Origin: Burkholderia sp. S171
Lineage (GTDB): Bacteria; Pseudomonadota; Gammaproteobacteria; Burkholderiales; Burkholderiaceae
DNA length: 64,000 nt
Assembly (NCBI RefSeq): GCF_009766085.1
Contig: NZ_LMUF01000052.1
Span: forward strand, 87,172-151,171
Direction of reading: 5' to 3'
Below are positions 51,453 through 59,804 of this stretch, piece by piece (position 1 is the stretch's first letter; every line of letters starts with the position of its first letter). The notes beneath the pieces are model-generated. The model ran no database searches. It was given only the letters and a program-made list of their open reading frames with translations, and had not been told where the DNA came from. Position numbers and translations under genes: made by a program.

Positions 51453-51633
51453 AAACACGACATAGACCAGAGGTGCGTTGCGCCGTCCGGCAGCGCATTT
51501 TATAAGCCGCCAAGAAGAGTGACAGTTCCGAAGAGTACCTGCTTGACCAATGCTGATTGCAAGTAAATATGTTCGTATAACTAACTGTTTTTCAATCTAA
51601 TCATAAAGCATGGTTTCATAGGAGGAGTTCATT

Positions 51634-53679
51634 ATGTCCAGAGGCGTTGGATTAATTTCTGTCTTGTTGGCGATGACTGTCGCGCTCGCGGCATGTAACG
51701 GAGATAGTAGCGGCACGCCGGGCTCTACAGGCGCAGGCGTGTTGAACTCAAGTGCGTCACTCACTGCTGCAGCCCAGTCAATCGACAGTGCATCAGCGGA
51801 AGCGGCAACAGAAGCAGCAACCGGATCTCCTCTACCTTGCGACGTCGCTGCAACAGCCAACACGCCGTGCTCGGCGGCTCATAGCGTGACACGCCTGCTG
51901 ACAAAAAAATACAGGGGTCCGCTGTTCCAGGTTCAACGGGCGTCGGATAACACCACGCTGGATGTCTATCCGTATACGTCGGCTAACTTGCCGAATGGCG
52001 CTGACCACACGCTGATCAGTTCGGCCAATGTCAAAAGCGCAAACTCGTTCTGCAACAATACAACCTGCTCTGTCACCTACATTTACGATCAGGTCGATTT
52101 GGTTGCGCCTCTTAAGGGGGGCGCGTTCGGCAATGTGCCGGCCACCCTCACGCTCAACGCGAACGGAACCGAGTCATTGACCGTCCCGAGCACCAGCACG
52201 GCGTCGCAAAAGGCGACGACGGTGCCGGTCCTCAACGGCTTCGCGACTATCACGCTTCCAGGGACCAGCGGGATGCTGAACGTTCAACTGCTCCAGCCTC
52301 CCACCCCACTGACCACGCAGGCGCCGACGCAGCAGATATCGATCGGTAATGATTTGCCGGCGCTGCCCGGCACGCCCGCCAAGCTCGGTTTCGTGCCGCT
52401 GCAAGGCGCCCAGATTCCGGCCTTGGGTACGTTGGCAGGACAGGCTTATCGCAACCGGTTTGGAACGGTGAACCAGTCGATCGGGGACTCTGAAATCGCT
52501 GAATATATGGTGGCAGGAGCGCACTACAGCCAATCCTCCACGTGCTGCGGAACCTACGGAAATATGGAGAGCAGTGCTAACCCTGGCACCTATGCACACG
52601 GAGAAGTCGAAGGCGAAATGTTCGGCCTGGCATTCTCGAACGGCAACGCAGCAGTGTTTGGATATTGTGACGGCAATTCGAGCCAGCCACCCAACGTCAA
52701 GGACCCGGTATGTAACGCCCTTGACATCAACTGGCCGGGTGTCGATGCAGAAGCGGGCGTGTATCTTTACGGGCCGCCGCAGGCTCCGAAGGAGAAGTTC
52801 GTCACGGTGCTCTCCAAATACTCGCCGGTTGCCGCGTCAAATATCTTCGCTGTCAAAGGCGGGTCTGCCTCGCAGAGTGTGCTGACAGCACTCTATGACC
52901 AGGCGCCCCCGGAAGCCCTTAACTTTGGCAACGATGCAGGCCATGCATTCAACGGGCAATGGCAAGGTGGACTGTCGCTTGGGGAAGGCGGCGACGGTAG
53001 CGCTGCGCCTATCCAGTTCTTCGAAGGAGCGGTCATCACCAAGGCAACATCCGACCCGACCGACAACGCGATCCAGGCGAGCATCGCAAGCTTTTACGGC
53101 CCGCCGGCCAATAAGACCGTGGCAGCCTGCTATGCAAACAATCTGATTAATTCGCCGCTGAGTCTCGCGACGCCGGACGCATGGGCGCAACAAAACGGCG
53201 GCACTGCCGTGCCTGCGACTGACATCTCGGGAGCGGACAAGGGGGCCGCGACGGTGACCAGCACGAATGGTTCATCGGTCTCGAATATCCGCGAAATCAT
53301 CAGGGTTCAGGGCGGGCAATCGTATAGTTTCACTGACTATGTGCTTGCTACCACGAACGCGACGGTCTTCCCCGGCGGATCAATCCAGACCGATGACCCG
53401 AACGGCTCCGAATTTGCGTGGGTTCTCAATACGAATACGGGCGCTATCGTTCGAGGGACATGGGGTTCCGGACAGGCAACCTCGCTCACCGCGGTGAAAT
53501 CGGGCAACTGGTGGAAAGTGACGATGACACTTACCGCTCCCGCAGGATCGAACAACGCGCAGGTGTTTATCGATCCGCCGACGTCTAGCGCTGGGGGAGT
53601 CCGCTCACAGCAAACGCCGTACTTGAGCGCAACGCATTACTGCCCAAGCCTGGCAATCGTGACTGCCTCGGGAACGTAG
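51634..53679 (+). CDS. lipoprotein with GH54-like (alpha-L-arabinofuranosidase B) domain
   Basis: A 681-residue lipoprotein with lipobox LAAC at Cys21 and an Ala/Ser/Thr linker. From about residue 67 it follows the catalytic domain of GH54 arabinofuranosidases: PCDVAATANTPCSAAHSVTR, LFQVQRASDNTT, FCNNTTCSVTYIYDQ, the rare vicinal Cys304-Cys305 (STCCGTYGN), a candidate nucleophile Glu373 (VDAEAGVYLYG) and a candidate acid Asp454 (LGEGGDGS). Residues from about 495 form a separate beta-rich domain (QSYSFTDYVLATTNATVFPG). The fungal arabinose-binding domain is absent. It probably acts on arabinose-containing polysaccharide at the cell surface. Catalytic assignments are by pattern only. Confidence 0.8.
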   Translation: MSRGVGLISVLLAMTVALAACNGDSSGTPGSTGAGVLNSSASLTAAAQSIDSASAEAATEAATGSPLPCDVAATANTPCSAAHSVTRLLTKKYRGPLFQVQRASDNTTLDVYPYTSANLPNGADHTLISSANVKSANSFCNNTTCSVTYIYDQVDLVAPLKGGAFGNVPATLTLNANGTESLTVPSTSTASQKATTVPVLNGFATITLPGTSGMLNVQLLQPPTPLTTQAPTQQISIGNDLPALPGTPAKLGFVPLQGAQIPALGTLAGQAYRNRFGTVNQSIGDSEIAEYMVAGAHYSQSSTCCGTYGNMESSANPGTYAHGEVEGEMFGLAFSNGNAAVFGYCDGNSSQPPNVKDPVCNALDINWPGVDAEAGVYLYGPPQAPKEKFVTVLSKYSPVAASNIFAVKGGSASQSVLTALYDQAPPEALNFGNDAGHAFNGQWQGGLSLGEGGDGSAAPIQFFEGAVITKATSDPTDNAIQASIASFYGPPANKTVAACYANNLINSPLSLATPDAWAQQNGGTAVPATDISGADKGAATVTSTNGSSVSNIREIIRVQGGQSYSFTDYVLATTNATVFPGGSIQTDDPNGSEFAWVLNTNTGAIVRGTWGSGQATSLTAVKSGNWWKVTMTLTAPAGSNNAQVFIDPPTSSAGGVRSQQTPYLSATHYCPSLAIVTASGT

Positions 53680-53701
53680 CGGTGAAAAGGTAGCGCTTTT
53701 C

Positions 53702-53736
53702 CCGAGACTCCAGCGCTTGAGCGCATGGAGTCTCGG
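53702..53736 (+). terminator. stem-loop after the GH54-like gene
   Basis: CCGAGACTCCA pairs perfectly with TGGAGTCTCGG; inside, GCGC-TTGA-GCGC extends the stem with one bulged A. It starts 23 bp after the stop codon. No clear T-run follows, but the stem is long enough to be a transcript end. Confidence 0.65.
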
Positions 53737-53842
53737 AAACACCCGGAGAGGCGTCAGCAAGGTACTTGACGCACGAGTGCGAGCAAGCGGTGTTCGTCAC
53801 CTCACGGTAACGACCTTCCCGGATGCTGCCGACGCATCGGCT

Positions 53843-55408
53843 TCATTCCCGCGCCGCCGTGGACATTACGCCGCCACTGGCGTCCTGCCCGGCCTCCGCA
53901 TTCCAGCCGCCGCCCAACGCCTTGTACAGCGCGACAAGGTTCGTCGATACCGTTGCCGTGCTGTCGACCCATTGCTCCTCGCTCGTCAGCAAGGTTTTTT
54001 GCGCCGTCAACACATCCAGGTAATTCGACAGACCCCGCACATAGCGCTTGTTTGCGATATCCAACGCGCGTCTTGACGCTTGCACGCTCGCATCCAACCG
54101 GTCTCGGCGACGCTGTTCCGCGGCAAAGCCTGTCAACGCGTCATCGACTTCCTGGAACGCCGAGAGCACCGTCTTGCGGTACGTGATCGCCGCCTCTTGC
54201 TGCTGCGCTTCCCTCAAGGCGAGTGTGGAACGCAAGCGCCCGCCCTCGAAAATGGGAATAGAAAGGCTCGGCCCCGCGCTATAGCTGCGCGCACCCCAGC
54301 TACCGAGATTCGTGAATTGCGTCGCCTGGATGGCGACGCTTCCGGACAGCGTGATCTTGGGGAAAAAGTCCGCCTTCGCCGCGCCAATATTCGCCGTCGC
54401 TGCATGAAGCTGCGCCTCTGCTTCGCGGATATCCGGCCTGCGCCTCGCGAGTTCAGATGAAAGGCCAATCGGCACACGTGGCGGCACCACCGGCACGTCC
54501 GGCGCTTCCTTGAGCTTCGCTGCGAGCGCTTGCGGATACTCTCCGAGCAAGACCCCAATGGCGTTGATCAGCTTCGCTTCCTGCTGCTCTTCCTGCGGAA
54601 TATCGGCGGCATTCGATTCGGCCTGACTTTGTGCGTTAGCCACATCGAGATCGGTAGCGAGTCCATGCTTGGCGCGCTCGTTCGTCAACTGTACGGTACG
54701 CTCGGCGAATGCGAGGTTTTCTCGCGTAATGCGCAGCTTTTCCTGCGTTCCGCGCAGATTAAGATAATCGCGGGCGACTTCCGCCGCCGTCGACACAATC
54801 GCGTCGTGCCGCGCTTCATTTTGCGCATCAACGGTAGCGCTCGCGTTTTCTGCCGTGCGCCTTACGCGGCCCCAGAGATCGAGTTCCCACGATGCATCGA
54901 AGCCATACTGATACAGGTTGAACGGCGGCAATGCGCTCGATGTGGCGCTTTGCGTTGGTATGCCGCCCTGTCGTCCACCGAGCCCGTTCGTATCGGTTGC
55001 CGACGGTGAGCCGCTGCCCCCGAGCAGGCCAATGACGCCATCGGCGCTCTGAAGCTCACGCGTGTAGGACGCGTTGCCGTTCAACGTAGGGAACTCGTCC
55101 GCTTTCGCTTGTCCGAACTGCGCCCGCGACTCGGCGAGCCGCGCCGCCGCGATCTTGAGATCGAGATTGCTGTCCATGGCGCGCGTGACCAGCTCGGTCA
55201 ACAGCGGATCGCCGAAACTGTTCCACCACAGCGGATCAACGGGTTCAGGCACCGGGACCGAACGAACGGCATCGGTAGCGGCACCCGTAGCGGCTGACGC
55301 ATCCGGCCATTGCGCCGGCGTCTGCAATACAGGATGCTTGAAGTCCGGTCCCATCGTGCAGGCGGACAGGAGGACTACGAACGGAATCCATCGATAATCA
55401 ATGCGCAT
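53843..55408 (-). CDS. outer-membrane efflux lipoprotein, NodT family
   Basis: TolC-type outer-membrane channel, 521 residues, with lipobox LLSAC (Cys17) after a short signal. Two outer-membrane efflux protein repeats are visible (LTELVTRAMDSNLDLKIAAA near 70; RRPDIREAEAQLHAATANIG near 325), the usual hallmark of NodT/OprM-like proteins. It is the last gene of the emrA-emrB-nodT operon and overlaps emrB by 11 bp. It forms the exit duct of the tripartite pump. Confidence 0.94.
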   Translation of the reverse strand: MRIDYRWIPFVVLLSACTMGPDFKHPVLQTPAQWPDASAATGAATDAVRSVPVPEPVDPLWWNSFGDPLLTELVTRAMDSNLDLKIAAARLAESRAQFGQAKADEFPTLNGNASYTRELQSADGVIGLLGGSGSPSATDTNGLGGRQGGIPTQSATSSALPPFNLYQYGFDASWELDLWGRVRRTAENASATVDAQNEARHDAIVSTAAEVARDYLNLRGTQEKLRITRENLAFAERTVQLTNERAKHGLATDLDVANAQSQAESNAADIPQEEQQEAKLINAIGVLLGEYPQALAAKLKEAPDVPVVPPRVPIGLSSELARRRPDIREAEAQLHAATANIGAAKADFFPKITLSGSVAIQATQFTNLGSWGARSYSAGPSLSIPIFEGGRLRSTLALREAQQQEAAITYRKTVLSAFQEVDDALTGFAAEQRRRDRLDASVQASRRALDIANKRYVRGLSNYLDVLTAQKTLLTSEEQWVDSTATVSTNLVALYKALGGGWNAEAGQDASGGVMSTAARE

Positions 55409-56936
55409 TGACCTGTGCCCCCTTAGGCAACTTCGGCAACAAGAAACAAACGGGAGCCAGCACGAGCGAGATCACCCCCAGCATGATGAAGACGTCGAGG
55501 TAACTCATGACCGACGCCTGCTGCTCGACCGTCGAGGCAATCGATCCGAGCGAGCTGACAAAGCCGTTGTACGGCGTGATGTGCTCAGCGAGCCTTGCAT
55601 GATGAAACTGTTCCCGCCACGCGAGCTGTGTTGTCACCAAAGACACGCCGAAGCTGCCGCCGAGATTACGCATCATGTTGATCAGCGCCGACGCATTGTT
55701 GTTCTCTTTCGGCGGGATGCCGATGAACTGCACGGTCGAAAGTGGAATGAAGAGGAACGGCAGCCAGATAACCTGATAGAGCCGCGACAACGATACATCC
55801 CAGAAGCCGATGTTCAAGTCCAGTCCCGCGGTATGCAGCAACGCAAATCCAGTGCCGACGAGCGACATCATGACCAGCCATTTGGGTTGGAAAAGCCGCC
55901 CGGTCACAATGCCTGCTATCGGCATGATGAATAGCGTAACGAGACCGCCCAGACCGAGCGTCAGTCCAGCATTGGTTGCGTCATAGCCGAGGAGTTCCTG
56001 CGTGAATTGCGGCAGCATCTGCGTCGTGCTGTTGATGATGAAACCGAACGCAAACATCACGCTGCAACTGATGGCAAACGCGCGCGACTTGAAAAGCCGC
56101 AGGTTCACGATCGGCTGCGCGGTGGTCAGTTCACGAATGACCAGCGCCACGAGCGCAACGCCCGATATCACCGTGAACAAGCAAATGAAATTCGATGAAA
56201 ACCCATCCTCGCGCTCAAACTTGTCGAGCACGATCTGCAGGCAACCGAACCCGACCGCAACAAGGAAAAAGCCCAGGTAGTCGATCCGTAGCCCTTTATC
56301 GAGCAGGGCACGCCGTTCCTGCTGCACCAGCTTGCTGTCGCTCACGAACATCCATGTCAGCACCAGTGACACGATGCCGACGGGCAGGTTGATCAGGAAC
56401 ACCCAGTGCCACGAATAGTTCTCGGTGATCCAGCCGCCCAGCATGGGTCCAATGGCGGGCGCGGTGACAACTGTAAAGCCGTACAGCGCGAACGCCATCG
56501 CGCGTTTCTCGGGCGTGAACGTATCGGCGAAGATGCTTTGCTCGACCGGAGCCAGGCCGCCGCCGCCCAAGCCCTGGAGCACGCGAAAGACGATCATCAT
56601 CGGCAGCGATGTCGCGAACCCGCAGGCCACCGAACTGATTGTGAACAGGAGCACACAGAGCATGTAAAAGCGCTTGCGGCCGATCACGTTCGCGAGCCAT
56701 CCGCTGATCGGCAGGACGATCGCGTTGCTCACGAGATAGCTGGTCGTGATGTACGTGCTCTGATCGAGACTCGCCCCAAGGCCGCCGGCAATATGCCGGA
56801 GCGCCACGTTCGCGATGGTCGTGTCGAGCACCTCCATGAAGGTCGCAATCGACACGATGACCGCGATCAGCCAAGGGTTGAACGACCCCGCCGCTGACCT
56901 GGGTAGGGGTGCATGGCCTGCGTAGGGTGTGGCCAT
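55398..56936 (-). CDS. DHA2-family drug:proton antiporter, EmrB/QacA type
   Basis: Inner-membrane exporter of 512 residues with 14 predicted spans. Motifs are MEVLDTTIANVALRHIAG (the DHA2 TM1 motif D1), the loop LANVIGRKRFYML (motif A) and GLGGGGLAPVEQ (motif C region). It begins two bases after the adaptor gene and works with the EmrA-like adaptor and NodT channel. Substrates are probably hydrophobic toxic compounds. Confidence 0.94.
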   Translation of the reverse strand: MATPYAGHAPLPRSAAGSFNPWLIAVIVSIATFMEVLDTTIANVALRHIAGGLGASLDQSTYITTSYLVSNAIVLPISGWLANVIGRKRFYMLCVLLFTISSVACGFATSLPMMIVFRVLQGLGGGGLAPVEQSIFADTFTPEKRAMAFALYGFTVVTAPAIGPMLGGWITENYSWHWVFLINLPVGIVSLVLTWMFVSDSKLVQQERRALLDKGLRIDYLGFFLVAVGFGCLQIVLDKFEREDGFSSNFICLFTVISGVALVALVIRELTTAQPIVNLRLFKSRAFAISCSVMFAFGFIINSTTQMLPQFTQELLGYDATNAGLTLGLGGLVTLFIMPIAGIVTGRLFQPKWLVMMSLVGTGFALLHTAGLDLNIGFWDVSLSRLYQVIWLPFLFIPLSTVQFIGIPPKENNNASALINMMRNLGGSFGVSLVTTQLAWREQFHHARLAEHITPYNGFVSSLGSIASTVEQQASVMSYLDVFIMLGVISLVLAPVCFLLPKLPKGAQVNAH

Positions 56937-56938
56937 GG

Positions 56939-58072
56939 TTACCGCACCGTCACGCGCGGGTTGACCGAGAGGCCGGGCGCGAGCGGCAGGTGGCGCCAGT
57001 CGTCGCCATCGAAGACAATCTTCACGGGCAGGCGCTGCACCACCTTCACATAGTTACCCGTTGCGTTTTCCGCGGGCAGGCTGCTGAAGACCGATCCGGT
57101 GCCGCGCTGCAGACTCTCTATGTGCGCATGAAGGACCTTGTCCGGATAGGCGTCGACGGTCACATCGACCGGTTGTCCCACGTTCATGTGAACGAGCTGC
57201 GTTTCCTTGAAGTTCGCGGTGACCCACATTTCGTCGGGAACGACCGCGACCAGCGCCTGCCCCGGTGTGACGTAGTTGCCAAGGTTCACAGTACGGCGCG
57301 TCACCTTCCCTGCTTGCGGTGCGAGCACGTCGGTGTAGCTCAGCTGCAGCTTCGCATTGTCGACATCGGCATGGTTCTGGCGCACCGACGCCTCCGCAGC
57401 ATCGATCTTCGTCTTCTGCGACGCAACCTGCGCCTCGCCCGCCTGCACCGCCTGTTTCGCGCTATCGAGCTTGGCGAACGCGCTCTTGGTCGTCGCCTGG
57501 CTTTGTTCCAGCTGCTGGCGCGTGATGGCGGCAGGATCGGTTCCCGTGAACCGGGCCAGATCCTGTTTGGCCTGCGTCAGGTCTGCTTCCGCGACCCGCA
57601 CTTGCGATGTCTGCTGCGCGAGGCTGGCTATCTGGTAAAGCAGGTCGGCACGCGCCTGAGCGACCTGCGCGACTGCATTCGCTTCCTGCGCTTCGGCCTG
57701 TTCAAGCTTCACTTCAAAGTCGCGCCGATCAATCCGCAGCAGTGGCTGGTCTTTCTCGACGTGCTGGTTATCGGCCACCAGCAGTTCGACGACACGCCCG
57801 CTCACTTGCGACGCAATCTGGCTCTGATTGCTATCGATGAATGCGTCGTCCGTGCTTTCGTAGTGTCGGCTATGCAGCCAGTAGGCCACGCCCGCCACCA
57901 CGCAGACCAGCAGCACCGTCCCGCCGATGACAGCGTTCAAGCGCTTGCGCCCCGGGCTCATCGGCTTGGAAGCTTCCTGTTCCTGCTCTTTCCCTGATTC
58001 GGTGCGATCGCGATCGCCATCGGCTTTATCTTCGCCGGAGGGCGTGCTGTTTTCGCTTTCACTGCCGGCCAT
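56939..58072 (-). CDS. membrane-fusion adaptor, EmrA/HlyD family
   Basis: Periplasmic adaptor of 377 residues. An N-terminal acidic cytoplasmic tail precedes one membrane span at about 40-63 (VIGGTVLLVCVVAGVAYWLH). The lipoyl/barrel-sandwich start is DDAFIDSNQSQIASQVSGRV, with a long coiled-coil hairpin in the middle and a closing DVLAPQAGKVTRRTVNLG. ATG 58072 has a perfectly placed GGAG; an upstream TTG is unlikely. First gene of the efflux operon, divergent from a TetR gene. Confidence 0.94.
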   Translation of the reverse strand: MAGSESENSTPSGEDKADGDRDRTESGKEQEQEASKPMSPGRKRLNAVIGGTVLLVCVVAGVAYWLHSRHYESTDDAFIDSNQSQIASQVSGRVVELLVADNQHVEKDQPLLRIDRRDFEVKLEQAEAQEANAVAQVAQARADLLYQIASLAQQTSQVRVAEADLTQAKQDLARFTGTDPAAITRQQLEQSQATTKSAFAKLDSAKQAVQAGEAQVASQKTKIDAAEASVRQNHADVDNAKLQLSYTDVLAPQAGKVTRRTVNLGNYVTPGQALVAVVPDEMWVTANFKETQLVHMNVGQPVDVTVDAYPDKVLHAHIESLQRGTGSVFSSLPAENATGNYVKVVQRLPVKIVFDGDDWRHLPLAPGLSVNPRVTVR

Positions 58073-58116
58073 TGCAATCTCCAAAATAATATTGAGATGT
58101 ATTCAACAATAGAACG

Positions 58117-58130
58117 GAACGGTACCGTTC
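58117..58130. promoter_or_regulatory. 14-bp palindrome in the efflux/TetR divergent promoter
   Basis: GAACGGTACCGTTC is perfectly self-complementary and lies between the divergent EmrA-type and TetR genes; the extended arms AGAACGG/CCGTTCT add an offset copy. It is the probable operator of the TetR-family repressor for both directions. Confidence 0.7.
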
Positions 58131-58183
58131 TATTAAAAAAGCCTGCGATAATTCCGCCATGTAATTTGATGCAAGGACCCGTG

Positions 58184-58894
58184 GTGAGCCGGACAAAAAA
58201 TGTTGATGCAGAGAAAAATTTCTGCCCCATCAAGTCAATTTTCTCGCGCAAGAAAGGCCGTCCGTCGAACGCGATGGCCGGAGACGTCGAAGAGCGGATC
58301 CTCGATGCCGCCACAGCTATGTTCCTGCAACACGGCTTTGGCGGAGCGTCGCTCGAACGCATTGCCGAGGCGGCCGGCGCGGGCAAGGCGACGCTCTACA
58401 GCCGCTACAGCGGCAAGGAAGCGTTGTTTTCAGAGGTAGTCAGACGAAACTGCGAGCGAAGCCTGCGCCTTGTGTTTGAAACGCCGCAATCAGCGGCGCT
58501 TGCGCAACGGCTGACATTGGTGACGCAGACGCTTGTCACGCGATTGCTCAGCGACGAAGTGATTGCACTGATCAGAATGGTGGTCGCGGATGCGCCGCGG
58601 TTTCCAACGCTGGCGAAACTGACGAGCGACGCCGGCAGGTCACGCGCAATAGAAGCCGTGGCGACGATTATCGCCGACCACGCCGGGCGCACATTCGAGC
58701 CCCAGGCGCGCGCTGCAAACAAGCGGCACTCGCGGACTCTCGCGACCCAGATCCTCGACGCGATCGTCTCGCCGATGCTCATGAGAGCCTTGATGGGCGA
58801 AAACCTTGATGAGGTCCGCGGCGACATCCGCTCGCACGTGAAGCAGACAATCGCCCTCTTCGTGGCGGCCAACGCACTGGACGATTTCTTGTAA
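58184..58894 (+). CDS. TetR-family transcriptional regulator of the efflux operon
   Basis: A TetR-type repressor of about 236 residues. The helix-turn-helix is at about residues 40-80 (ILDAATAMFLQHGFGGASLE, IAEAAGAGKATLYSRYSGKE), followed by a helical ligand domain of the AefR-like type. Start codon uncertain: GTG 58184 has AAGGA at good spacing; ATG 58169 and ATG 58274 are alternatives. It is divergent from the EmrAB/NodT operon with a palindromic operator between them. Confidence 0.9.
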   Translation: MSRTKNVDAEKNFCPIKSIFSRKKGRPSNAMAGDVEERILDAATAMFLQHGFGGASLERIAEAAGAGKATLYSRYSGKEALFSEVVRRNCERSLRLVFETPQSAALAQRLTLVTQTLVTRLLSDEVIALIRMVVADAPRFPTLAKLTSDAGRSRAIEAVATIIADHAGRTFEPQARAANKRHSRTLATQILDAIVSPMLMRALMGENLDEVRGDIRSHVKQTIALFVAANALDDFL

Positions 58895-59014
58895 GCGTGC
58901 CGGGGCGGAACGCATTGTGATGTGCGGCTCGTTTCTCATCTCGTTCTCACTCAATGCGACCTCGAACGGTCAGCTGCTGAGTTTCGCCCGGCAACGAGCG
59001 AGCGATACTTCAGC

Positions 59015-59695
59015 TCAGTGAGCCGACGCTGACTCGATCCCGCGAAGGATGAAATCGATTCCGGCGAGAAAATCCAGGCGGTCGCCGTGAGCGCGCAATT
59101 GGCCGGCTACGCTGCGGGTGAAAGGGTACTCATCCGGATCGAGTTCAGACCACATGGTCGACACCTCGTCTAGAAAGTTGGACCTGTCGAGGCCCTGCTC
59201 CCGAGCGATATGCGCGTTCGCCGCGTTCTGCCCGCTGACGCCCAGGATGTAGCTCAATAACGCGGACACCGCTGCCCACTGTGTGCCATCGGGTACGCCA
59301 AGCGCGCAAACCTGCTGGCCTATGCGTTCGAGAATGCGCACCATGGGCAACTGCCCCGGGGCACGCGTGAGCGCCGAGCCAACCCACGGATGAGCATCGA
59401 TAGCATCGAACATGCCCAGCGCGAGCGCGCGAATGGCTGCTTTGGGCGTCTCGCCGGGCAGCGGCGCGCTCATCGTGCGAGCGATGATGGCGTCGCAGGC
59501 GGCGGTCAGCAGATCGCTCTTGCTGTCGATGTGCCAATAAATAGCGCCAGGACCGGTCGCAAGCCGATCGGACAGCGCGCGGAACGTCAGGCCGCTCTCT
59601 CCGCTACTGTCCAGGAGCGCGATTGACGCCTCAATAATCCGATCCCGCGAGAGCGATTCCTCCCGTCGTTGAGTGCTGCGTGCTTTTTTCACCAT
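59015..59695 (-). CDS. TetR-family transcriptional regulator of the monooxygenase gene
   Basis: A 226-residue regulator. The N-terminal helix-turn-helix (IIEASIALLDSSGESGLTFR, LSDRLATGPGAIYWHIDSKS) is of the TetR/TetR_C-1 type, where the WHI(D/K)SK segment is typical. ATG 59695 is preferred to a TTG at 59713. It faces the FAD monooxygenase gene across a 109-bp gap with two matching palindromes, so it most likely represses both genes until an inducer binds. Confidence 0.92.
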   Translation of the reverse strand: MVKKARSTQRREESLSRDRIIEASIALLDSSGESGLTFRALSDRLATGPGAIYWHIDSKSDLLTAACDAIIARTMSAPLPGETPKAAIRALALGMFDAIDAHPWVGSALTRAPGQLPMVRILERIGQQVCALGVPDGTQWAAVSALLSYILGVSGQNAANAHIAREQGLDRSNFLDEVSTMWSELDPDEYPFTRSVAGQLRAHGDRLDFLAGIDFILRGIESASAH

Positions 59696-59713
59696 GCTGC
59701 TTCTTGACACCAA

Positions 59714-59728
59714 TGGAATGTTGTTCCA
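59714..59728. promoter_or_regulatory. TetR operator candidate 1
   Basis: TGGAATGTTGTTCCA has matching TGGAA/TTCCA arms and agrees with operator 2 at 12 of 15 positions. It lies 19 bp from the TetR start codon. Confidence 0.65.
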
Positions 59729-59737
59729 ACATTATCA

Positions 59738-59752
59738 TGGAACGACGTTCCA
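59738..59752. promoter_or_regulatory. TetR operator candidate 2
   Basis: TGGAACGACGTTCCA is a perfect palindrome about its central A. Its centre is 24 bp from that of candidate 1, about two helical turns, so two repressor dimers could sit on similar faces of the DNA. Confidence 0.7.
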
Positions 59753-59804
59753 GAGCGAGCCTGCATCAGGTCTGATGGCGAGCTCCGACCACCAGGGAAT
59801 CAGG

